Shown: positions 17,142-24,267 of the stretch, piece after piece
Position numbering within the stretch: position 1 is the first letter of the stretch
Layout of the letters: every line of letters begins with the position of its first letter
NCBI GenBank assembly: GCA_016793325.1
Contig: JAEUKI010000048.1
Span: 1-46,646 of the forward strand
DNA length: 46,646 nucleotides
Direction of reading: 5' to 3'
Origin: Myxococcales bacterium
Lineage (GTDB): Bacteria > Myxococcota_A > Polyangia > Polyangiales > Ga0077539
Program-made: the position numbers and the translations under genes
The notes under the pieces: model-generated
Told to the model about the DNA's origin: nothing
Seen by the model: only the letters and a program-made list of their open reading frames with translations
Database searches by the model: none

Positions 17142-17903
17142 TCACTTCACCGCGAGAAACGCCTCGCTCGTGTACGGCGTGCGCGCGCCGACGTCGCCCA
17201 AGTCACGGCCCACGATTTCAACGCGAAACCCCGCGTCGCGCAGCACGGACATCCACGTCTCGCGCGCGAAGAGCCCCTCGATGTGTCGGTCGTGCACCGC
17301 GCGCACGCCGCGCTCGTCGCGCAGCAAGAACGCGTAGTCCACGGTGTAGGTCGTGTCGCTCGGGTCCGGGTCCCACATCCACTCGACGACGCGGAGCCCG
17401 CGGCTGCCATCGGGCGCGTCCGCGCCGTGATCGTCGGTGTGCTCGAAGAACGTCTCGCGGAGACAGTCCGGGACGAACAGCGCAGCCCCGCCAGGGCGCA
17501 GGTGCTCGTACGCCGTACGAACAGCGGCGGCGAGGTCGCGCTCGGTGAGCATGTAACAGATCGCGTCGTGCACGAGCACCGCGTCGAACGTGCGCCCGAG
17601 CCGCGCGGTCCGCATGTCGCCGATCACGTGCTCGCAGCCCGGGTTGAGCTCGCGGCTGAGCGCGAGCATCGCGTCGGACGGGTCTACGAGCGTGCAATCG
17701 AAGCGCTTGCGCAGATAGAACGCGTTGTTTCCCGCGCCCGCGCCGAGCTCGAGGAGCGATGGCTTCGCGCCGCCTGCGCCGAGCGTGCGATCGAAGACCG
17801 CGAGAAACTCCGAGACCTCGTCTTCGTGATCCTCGGTCGCGTCGAGCAAGCGATAGAACGGGACGAGCTCGTCGTAGAGCCCGAGAGAGAGCGCTTCGAT
17901 CAT
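17142..17903 (-). CDS. class I SAM-dependent methyltransferase
   Basis: From the ATG at 17903 the protein has 253 residues. The SAM-binding motif I is LLELGAGAGNNAFYLRKRF at about 50-68, followed by the acidic motif II region (TLVDPSDAML). Motif post-II is FDAVLVHDAICYMLTERDLAAAV, and LRPGGAALFVPD is motif IV/VI. The C-terminus has the beta-strand pattern of small-molecule methyltransferases (FRVEIVGRDLGDVG). No substrate-specific signature is recognised. It is divergent from the carboxylesterase lipoprotein across about 76 bp. Reading frames extending further upstream would run through that gene's signal region and are not credible. Confidence 0.9.
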   Translation of the reverse strand: MIEALSLGLYDELVPFYRLLDATEDHEDEVSEFLAVFDRTLGAGGAKPSLLELGAGAGNNAFYLRKRFDCTLVDPSDAMLALSRELNPGCEHVIGDMRTARLGRTFDAVLVHDAICYMLTERDLAAAVRTAYEHLRPGGAALFVPDCLRETFFEHTDDHGADAPDGSRGLRVVEWMWDPDPSDTTYTVDYAFLLRDERGVRAVHDRHIEGLFARETWMSVLRDAGFRVEIVGRDLGDVGARTPYTSEAFLAVK

Positions 17904-17979
17904 GCGGGTCCGCGAGAAACTCGCCGCGATGGGCGACAATTCCCGCGATGTTGGCGCGAAGTTCGTATCATTCGAGGCC

Positions 17980-19767
17980 GTGAATCGCTCGTCGGCTTCG
18001 CTTCGTTCGGCCCCGTGGCTCGCGACCCTCTCGATTGTGTGTGCGTGCTCTCCGCCGCCCACGAATTCAATGGACGTGCGGGTCTCGGATGCGGCGGACA
18101 GCGCCGCGATGGACACAGCGAGCGACGAGGCGACGGACGCGGACGCCGCGACGGACGCAGCAGACGACGCTCCGTCCGTGATCGAGACGCCCGTGACGGT
18201 GACGAGCACGCGAGGCGCGCTGGTGGGACGGACGCGCGGGGCGGTGAGCGCGTTTCTGGGGGTTCCGTACGCGGCGCCGCCGGTGGGGGCGTTGCGGTGG
18301 AGAGCGCCCACGGCGGCCGCCCCTTGGACGACCGCGCGCGACGCGTCGCGAAGGAGCCCTGCGTGCCCTCACACGCCAGCGCGCGATCCCATCTCGGGAC
18401 AGTCGTACACGACCGCCGAAGACTGCCTCGCGCTCGACGTGTACACGCCGCGCGCAGAGCGAGGCGCGAACAAGCCCGTGATGGTCTTCATTCACGGCGG
18501 CGGCTTCGTCAACGGAACAGGCTCGCTCGACCTCTACGAAGGCCGCGCCCTCGCCCAGCGCGGTGACGTCGTCGTCGTCACGATCAACTACCGCTTGGGC
18601 CAGCTCGGATTTCTCGGACACCCCGCGCTTCGCGCAGAGCAAGGCGAGCGCGCAGAAGGGCCGGCGAACTACGGCCTGCTCGATCAACAGATGGCGCTCC
18701 GGTGGGTGCGCGACGAGATCAGCGCGTTCGGCGGAGACCCGAACAACGTGACGATCTTCGGCGAGAGCGCCGGATCGCTCTCGGTGTGCTTGCACCTCGT
18801 CGCGCCGGGCTCGCGCGGGCTCTTTCACCGCGCGATCGGCCAGAGCGCGTCGTGCACGTTCTTCGTCAACCGCGAGCGGACGACGCCGGACACGCGCTTC
18901 GAGAGCGCCGAGGCGCTCGGCGGTCGCTTCGCGCGAGCGCTCGGCTGCGACGGGCGCGCGACGCCCGAAGAGACGCTCGCGTGCATGCGCGCAAAGCCCG
19001 TCAGCGAAGTGCTCGCCGCAGAGCCTCGGGCCGCGGAGCTCAACATCCGCGCCGCGCGCTATCAGCCGACGATCGACGGGATCGTGCTGCCCGATCGACC
19101 GTGGACCCTCTTTCGCAACGGGATGTTCGCGCGTGTCCCGACGATGACCGGGACCAATCGCAACGAGGGCACAGCTTTTTCACTGACGCGAACGATCAGC
19201 AACGACAGCGAGTATCGAAGCGCGATCCGTCAGCTGCTCCCCTTGCGCGCGGCGGTGCTCGACGCGGCGGTCGAGGACATCGTCGCGCGGCTGTGGCCCG
19301 CGAGCGCGTATCCCACGGCAAAAGACGCGTACGATGATTTCGTGGGCGACCTCGCGTTCGTGTGCCCAGCGCGCGCGCAAGCGCGGCTCACGGCCTCGGC
19401 CGCGGACGCGCCGAGGGCGTTCGTCTATCACTTCACCCGCGAGAACACCGCGGGGCGCAACCTCGCGCTCGGCGTGTTTCACGGGGCCGAGCTCCCGTAC
19501 GTGTTCGGAAACTTCCTGCGTCCCTTCTTGCGAACCGCGATGGACGCAACAGTGTCCGACCGAACCATGGACCTCTGGGCGCGCTTCGCGCGATCGGGCG
19601 ACCCGAACGGCGCCGGGCTCTCCCCCGCGTGGCCTGCGTACACGAGCACGGACGACGCCCTCTACGTGATCGACGTCACGACGCGCGTCGACCGAGGATT
19701 TCGCCGCGAAAAGTGCGACGCCATCGATCGCTGGCTGGCGGATCTGGACACGCCTGTCACGGGGTGA
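17980..19767 (+). CDS. type-B carboxylesterase, predicted lipoprotein
   Basis: The GTG at 17980 gives 595 residues with a signal peptide ending in LSIVCAC, a lipobox-like site. An Asp/Ala/Ser/Thr-rich linker (about 30-70) typical of surface lipoproteins in this organism follows. The alpha/beta hydrolase carries the oxyanion loop FIHGGGF (about 170-176), the nucleophile GESAGS (Ser about 263), an acidic site in GTNRNEGT, and the catalytic His in GVFHGAELPYVFGN. These are the hallmarks of cholinesterase-like carboxylesterases that hydrolyse ester substrates outside the cytoplasm. In-frame upstream starts at 17902 and 17929 would extend into the divergent methyltransferase promoter. Confidence 0.92.
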   Translation: MNRSSASLRSAPWLATLSIVCACSPPPTNSMDVRVSDAADSAAMDTASDEATDADAATDAADDAPSVIETPVTVTSTRGALVGRTRGAVSAFLGVPYAAPPVGALRWRAPTAAAPWTTARDASRRSPACPHTPARDPISGQSYTTAEDCLALDVYTPRAERGANKPVMVFIHGGGFVNGTGSLDLYEGRALAQRGDVVVVTINYRLGQLGFLGHPALRAEQGERAEGPANYGLLDQQMALRWVRDEISAFGGDPNNVTIFGESAGSLSVCLHLVAPGSRGLFHRAIGQSASCTFFVNRERTTPDTRFESAEALGGRFARALGCDGRATPEETLACMRAKPVSEVLAAEPRAAELNIRAARYQPTIDGIVLPDRPWTLFRNGMFARVPTMTGTNRNEGTAFSLTRTISNDSEYRSAIRQLLPLRAAVLDAAVEDIVARLWPASAYPTAKDAYDDFVGDLAFVCPARAQARLTASAADAPRAFVYHFTRENTAGRNLALGVFHGAELPYVFGNFLRPFLRTAMDATVSDRTMDLWARFARSGDPNGAGLSPAWPAYTSTDDALYVIDVTTRVDRGFRREKCDAIDRWLADLDTPVTG

Positions 19768-19782
19768 GCGCGCTCAGCGGGG

Positions 19783-20000
19783 CGCGGCAGCAAGCAGCCG
19801 CGCACTGTGCTTCGCAGACCCGGTCAGCGAGTTTGCTCGAGCTAGCTCCGCAGGCGTTCTCGCTCGCGCTCGAACTTAGGAGCGTGACGAGAGGCGCGAG
19901 CGTGCTTCGGACCACCTGCAAATGTGCAGGTAGAGTTCGAGAGACTCTTTGCTCGAAGTTCGAGCGCGAGCGAGAACGCCTGCCGAGACAGATCGCGTGA
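19783..20000. repeat. palindromic element, family B copy 1 (27-bp perfect inverted repeat)
   Basis: Bases 19851-19877 (CAGGCGTTCTCGCTCGCG…) are the exact reverse complement of 19956-19982. The 78-bp loop contains a second stem, ACCTGCA…TGCAGGT, at 19914-19931. The element is further bracketed by AGCAAGCAGCCGCGCA at about 19790 and its inverted copy at about 20031-20045. A second copy with the same flanks is at 26619-26952. No gene is supported from 19768 to 20707. Confidence 0.8.
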
Positions 20001-20030
20001 AGGCGCCCCGCGATGTCTTCGAGGCACGAT

Positions 20031-20537
20031 GCGCGGCTGCTTGCTCTCATCATTCGTCACTTCTGCTATATTGCCTGGAATTTCACTGGCGGAACGCCGT
20101 CGGCTGACGTGTCGAAGCAACACGGTCGACGCACGCGTCGACGCAAGCCTCGACGCTGGCTGCTCGCCAAGAGGCGAGCAGAGCGCAACCGCCTTCGGCG
20201 GCGCCAAAAGAGCGACGAAGGAGTCGAGCGGGTGACCGTGGCCGTTGCTCGCATCTCGCACGCTCCAAAGCCCTGCCGAAGGCGGCGGCGTCCCTGCTCG
20301 CCCTTGGCGAGCAGCCAGCGTCGAGGCTTGCCTCGACGCGTGCGTCGACCGTGTTGCCTCGACGCGTGCGTCGACCGTGTTGCCTCGACGCGTGCGTCGA
20401 CCGTGTCGCTCGAACGCGATGGCCGACTGCGTTGCATCGAGCCGCGCGTCCGGTGCGGCGATCGGCGATTTAATTTCGCCAGCGAAATCCCCGCCCATCT
20501 AACGGAAGTGACGAATGATGAGTGCTTGCTGCCGCGC
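20031..20537. repeat. 507-bp nested inverted-repeat element
   Basis: The outer arms (about 60 bp each) share a perfect CTCATCATTCGTCACTT and a CTGGCG end. The inner arms at 20117-20181 and 20294-20357 match over about 65 bp with two mismatches and one gap. On the right side a 26-bp unit beginning TGCGTCGACCGTG is tandemly repeated about 2.7 times from 20341. The whole stretch can fold into one large hairpin or cruciform, with a loop of about 110 bp. It lies upstream of the cyclase gene. The long open frames across it are artefacts of the repeats. Confidence 0.75.
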
Positions 20538-20707
20538 TGAGCGTGACGGAGTTCTGATGACGAATCTCCTGTGCACCGCGCGCGACTTCTTGCCGCACCC
20601 GCTTCCAACACACGCGATCGACACACGTTCGGGCTCGTTGGGGTGGCGAGGATCCGCGCGTACGCGCTACGCTCCGGCGGAGGAGCACCGAGGGAGGCAT
20701 CACTGTC

Positions 20708-22675
20708 ATGAGCGACGTTAGCGACGCAGCACAAGGGCGCGAGAGCACGGACAGCATCGCAGCGAGCGAGAGCGACACGCGGCCGTTGAAGGTGCGCGTT
20801 CAGGAGGCGATCGACCGAGCGCACGCGGCGATGCGCGCGATGCAGGGACGCGACGGACGCTGGGAGGGACTCAACCTCGCGGGCGCGTTCGGAACCGCGA
20901 CGGACCTCGTGTTCGAGCGCTATCTCGGCGCGCTCTCGAGCCGCGACGCGCAAGAGGGAGAGAAGTATCTCCGGAGCAAGCAGCTCGCGGACGGGAGCGT
21001 TCCAGGCTGGGAATTTACGGACCAAGGATCGCTCGACGGAACCGCCACTTGGTACGCGGGCATGCTCTCGGCCGGCGTCGCGGACACGGACCCCGCGATG
21101 ACCCGCGCGCGCCTCGCGATGGAAGCGCGCGGCGGGATGCACAAGTCCAACATCCTCTCGAAGATCACGCTGGTGATGGCGGGCGCGCTGCCGTCGAGCG
21201 AGCTCCCGTCGATCCCGCTCGACGTCGTGCTCATCCCGGGCTTCGATGACTTTCTCGCGAAATTCTTCGGCGTCAACACGCTGATGCCGCTGCACACGAT
21301 GGCGCCCATCGTGTGGGCGCTCAAGCGCGGCTCGCGACCGCCGTCCCCGTGGACCGAGCCAGTCTCGTACCTCGCCGCGCAGAAGGCGATCGGCTACCTC
21401 ACGGATCGACAAGACGAGTCCGGCAGTTGGATCGGCGTGACGTTCGTGACGCTCATGGGCGCCGCGGCGCTCGCGGGGCTCGGCGTCAATCGCGACGACA
21501 CACGTATTCGACGCGCGTTGCAGCACATCGCCAGCGTCAAGAGCTACAACCGCGACGGACAGCCGGGGCTCTACGTGGCTCCGTTCGAGAGCACGCTGTG
21601 GGACACCGCGCAGTGGATTCGCGCGCTCGTGCACTCGGGCATGCCGGCCAACGATCCAGCGATCACCCGGGCCGTTGATTTTCTCATCGAATATCAAACC
21701 ACCAAGCCCTCGCCGTGGGACTGGCAGACGCCGCCTCCGTGGGCGCCCGCGACCGGCGGCTGGCCCTTCGAAGTGGGCAACGAGCTCAACCCCGACCTCG
21801 ACAGCACCCAAGAGGTCCTGAGCGCGCTCATCGCCGTGAAGAACGGGCTGAGCGACCCGCCCGAGCACCTCACGCGCTCGATCCAAAAGGGCATGGACTG
21901 GCTGCTCTCGATGCAAAACCCCGACGGTGGTTGGGGCGCGTTCGCCTATGGAAAGCCCACGCCCCTGCCCGGGCTCATGTACTACAAGAGCCCCGCGGCG
22001 CAGACGGACGTCGGTCGCATCCATCAGCTCGTTCGCGCGTTGACCGACGGCTTTCAACAGATGGCGCAGCTCGGTGATCCCAGCACTGCGGACGTCACCG
22101 GCCGCACGCTGTACACGCTGGGCCTGCACGGGATGACCGCGCAAGACGCCCGTGTTCGTCAGGGAATCGCCCTCATCGAGTACCTGCGCGAGCCCGTGAC
22201 GGGCGGCTGGTGGGGTATGTGGGCGATCAATTTCTTGCCCGCGGCGGCGTACATCCTGACGGGCCTCGCGAAGGTTCGAACGGACCTTCGATCGAGCTTC
22301 GTGAAGGACGGGCTTCGGTTCATTTTGGAGCACCAAAACGCGGACGGAGGATGGGGCGAGCACCCGGATAGCTACGCGGATCCGTCGCTCGCGGGACGGG
22401 GCGCGACGATGCGCTCGCTCACGGGGTGCTGCACGTGGGCGCTCATCGAAGCGGGCGACATGCGCGACGGTCGCGTCAGCGCCGCGGTCGAACGCGGGGT
22501 GCGATTGATCCTCGCCCACCAGGCAGCGGACGGACTGTGGAAGGACACCGCAAATCAAGGCGTCCTCATGCCCAACGTCGGCTACTACTACAACACGACG
22601 TTCTCGACCTACATGGTGCTCGAGGCGCTCGGCGCGTACCGAAAACACCTCGAGACCATCGCGTCCGAGAGCTGA
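20708..22675 (+). CDS. squalene-hopene-cyclase-like terpene cyclase with a variant acid motif
   Basis: This 655-residue protein starts at an ATG preceded by GGGAGG about 12 bases upstream. It has the alpha/alpha-barrel repeats of triterpene cyclases, with QW-like motifs such as DESGSWIG (about 236-243), NPDGGWGAF (404-412), NADGGWGEH (544-552) and AADGLWKD (606-613). The protonating motif D-x-D-D of squalene-hopene cyclases appears as PDLDSTQEV at about 362-370: the first two Asp (D363, D365) are kept, but the second of the adjacent pair is Ser366. Substrate is therefore uncertain; squalene or another polyprenoid is possible. A Rieske oxygenase gene follows after 16 bp, suggesting cyclisation followed by oxidation. 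Confidence 0.88.
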   Translation: MSDVSDAAQGRESTDSIAASESDTRPLKVRVQEAIDRAHAAMRAMQGRDGRWEGLNLAGAFGTATDLVFERYLGALSSRDAQEGEKYLRSKQLADGSVPGWEFTDQGSLDGTATWYAGMLSAGVADTDPAMTRARLAMEARGGMHKSNILSKITLVMAGALPSSELPSIPLDVVLIPGFDDFLAKFFGVNTLMPLHTMAPIVWALKRGSRPPSPWTEPVSYLAAQKAIGYLTDRQDESGSWIGVTFVTLMGAAALAGLGVNRDDTRIRRALQHIASVKSYNRDGQPGLYVAPFESTLWDTAQWIRALVHSGMPANDPAITRAVDFLIEYQTTKPSPWDWQTPPPWAPATGGWPFEVGNELNPDLDSTQEVLSALIAVKNGLSDPPEHLTRSIQKGMDWLLSMQNPDGGWGAFAYGKPTPLPGLMYYKSPAAQTDVGRIHQLVRALTDGFQQMAQLGDPSTADVTGRTLYTLGLHGMTAQDARVRQGIALIEYLREPVTGGWWGMWAINFLPAAAYILTGLAKVRTDLRSSFVKDGLRFILEHQNADGGWGEHPDSYADPSLAGRGATMRSLTGCCTWALIEAGDMRDGRVSAAVERGVRLILAHQAADGLWKDTANQGVLMPNVGYYYNTTFSTYMVLEALGAYRKHLETIASES

Positions 22676-22691
22676 GGGCCTCGTCGATTCT

Positions 22692-23801
22692 GTGAGCACA
22701 TTCGCGCTCGATTGTCTGGTTCGATCGGTCGAAGAAGGGCGCCCCTTCGACGCGAGCGCGTACACAGACGACGCGCTGTTTCGACTCGAGCGCGCGCGGG
22801 TCTTCGACGATCACTGGCTCGCGTGCGCGCCCGAAGACGCCGCGAGCGACCCTGGCGCGTGGCACCGCGCGCGCGACGCGGACCCGAGGCTCGTGATCGC
22901 GCGCGACGCCAACCTCGAGCTCTGCGCGTGGTTCGACGTGTGTCGCCATCGCGGCGCGCCGTTGCTCCCCGAAGAGGACGCGGGGCGCGAGCGAGCGCTG
23001 TGCGTCGAGTGCCCGTATCACGGATGGCGCTACGCGATGGACGGAGCGCTCTTGTCGCCGCGGTCTGCGCGCGAAGACGGCGCGGCGCGCGGGCTCGTTC
23101 GCGCGGAGGTTCAACGGCACGCGGCGCAGACGTGGGTGCGGTACGACGAAGCGCGCGGCGAGCGCGCGGTGCACGCGCCGCCGTGGCTGATCGAGGTGGC
23201 GAACGCGCCGATTTCGCGGGCGCGCAGCGTCCGGTGGGAGGTCCGCGCGAACTGGAAGCTCGTCGTCGAGAACTTTCAAGAGTCGCATCACTTCGCGCGC
23301 GTCCACCCCGCGCTCGAGGCGCTCACGCCGTGGAAGCGCTCGTCGAGCGAGTGCGACCCCTCGCGGCGGTGGCTCTCGGGCTTCATGCCCTTGGTCGACG
23401 GCGCCGAGACCGTGAGCACCAGCGCGAAGCTCCGCGGGCGAACGCCGATCGTGCGCGGCGCCGACGAGCTGCGCGTCGTGCGGGACGCGTACGTGTTTCC
23501 CAACGCGCTCTACTCGCGGCAGCCGGACTATTTGCTGGTGTATCGGCTCTTCGCGGCGGCCGTGGACCGCACGGTGCTCCACTGCGACACGCTGGTGCAC
23601 GGGGCGAGCACCGACGCACATCGATTCATGTTGGACGAGGTGTTCTCGTTCTGGGATCGCGTGCACGAAGAGGACCGCGAGGTCTGCGAGGGTCAGCAGC
23701 GCTGCGCAGGATCACGTGGATTTCGCCCAACGGGATACGACGCGAGCGAAGACGGCGTACGCGCGTTCGACGCGATGGTGGCGGGTGCGTTGACGGGCTG
23801 A
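22692..23801 (+). CDS. Rieske non-heme iron oxygenase, alpha-subunit type
   Basis: A 369-residue protein from a GTG only 16 bp after the cyclase stop, so the two are very probably cotranscribed. The Rieske [2Fe-2S] site has C84-x-H86 (CRH) and C107-x-x-H110 (CPYH). The catalytic iron site has the typical NWKLVVENFQESHHFARVH segment, in which H200 and H205 form the H-x4-H pair; the third ligand is probably an Asp around residue 320. The architecture fits ring-hydroxylating and choline/carnitine-monooxygenase-like enzymes, which need a separate reductase not seen here. Given the neighbour, a terpenoid substrate is a reasonable guess. The 3' end overlaps the convergent small gene by about 90 bp. 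Confidence 0.9.
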   Translation: MSTFALDCLVRSVEEGRPFDASAYTDDALFRLERARVFDDHWLACAPEDAASDPGAWHRARDADPRLVIARDANLELCAWFDVCRHRGAPLLPEEDAGRERALCVECPYHGWRYAMDGALLSPRSAREDGAARGLVRAEVQRHAAQTWVRYDEARGERAVHAPPWLIEVANAPISRARSVRWEVRANWKLVVENFQESHHFARVHPALEALTPWKRSSSECDPSRRWLSGFMPLVDGAETVSTSAKLRGRTPIVRGADELRVVRDAYVFPNALYSRQPDYLLVYRLFAAAVDRTVLHCDTLVHGASTDAHRFMLDEVFSFWDRVHEEDREVCEGQQRCAGSRGFRPTGYDASEDGVRAFDAMVAGALTG

Positions 23802-24254
23802 GGCCATCGCGCAAGCGACGAGCAGCGCACACACCATCGATCCGCCGCCACTGAGACCGATGTCCCCCGCCGAGCAGCGACTTCGCGCGACAGGGCTCGG
23901 CGCAGGTGTCGTGTGTGCGCTCGGCTGCCTCTGCGGCTCGTCCGTCGCCGGGCGCGCCGGGGGCGACTCGATGCTCGGCGCGGCGTCGGCGTTGCGAACG
24001 GGCTCGGACTCGGCGGCGACGCCGCGGCACTGAACGGGGATCGGCCGGCCCCGAGCGTCGCGCGATCCCTGTGAAAATCCAGGCGGATACTGACAACGGC
24101 CCGGGTTTCCGTCGGGCGTGACGCAGCCGTCTCCTGCGCGGAGCGACGAGCACGCGGCTTGGTCCGCGGAGATGATGTCCGCCTGCGCGACGGGCGCTGC
24201 TTCGAAAAACGCCGTCCCCGCCGTAGCGATCAACAACGCGGCTTTGCTACGCAT
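23712..24254 (-). CDS. small secreted protein with a MYXO-CTERM-like tail
   Basis: From the ATG at 24254 the product has about 180 residues. A signal peptide (MRSKAALLIATAGTAF…) is followed by a short Cys-containing domain (CSSLRAGDGCVTPDGNPGRC) and a Pro/Ser/Thr/Ala-rich stretch. The C-terminus reads RCSAGDIGLSGGGSMVC, then a hydrophobic run and ARQRTR. A Cys-Ser, a membrane helix and an Arg cluster are the features of MYXO-CTERM sorting signals. Reading continues past the Arg cluster and overlaps the Rieske gene tail by 90 bp, which is odd. Its start is only 13 bp from the divergent RCC1-type gene. Moderate confidence that it is translated. Confidence 0.6.
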   Translation of the reverse strand: MRSKAALLIATAGTAFFEAAPVAQADIISADQAACSSLRAGDGCVTPDGNPGRCQYPPGFSQGSRDARGRPIPVQCRGVAAESEPVRNADAAPSIESPPARPATDEPQRQPSAHTTPAPSPVARSRCSAGDIGLSGGGSMVCALLVACAMASARQRTRHHRVERAYAVFARVVSRWAKST

Positions 24255-24267
24255 TCGTCTTTGCACG

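Noticed and set aside
19768..20707. Small genes ending FERERERLPRQ in the repeat region
   Set aside because: The same peptide ending appears at both family B repeat copies because the DNA is repeated; frames lack starts and codon bias.
20066..22765. An 899-codon minus-strand frame over the cyclase gene
   Set aside because: It is antisense to a protein with QW motifs; its 3' part is made of the palindromic repeat, so the frame is an artefact.
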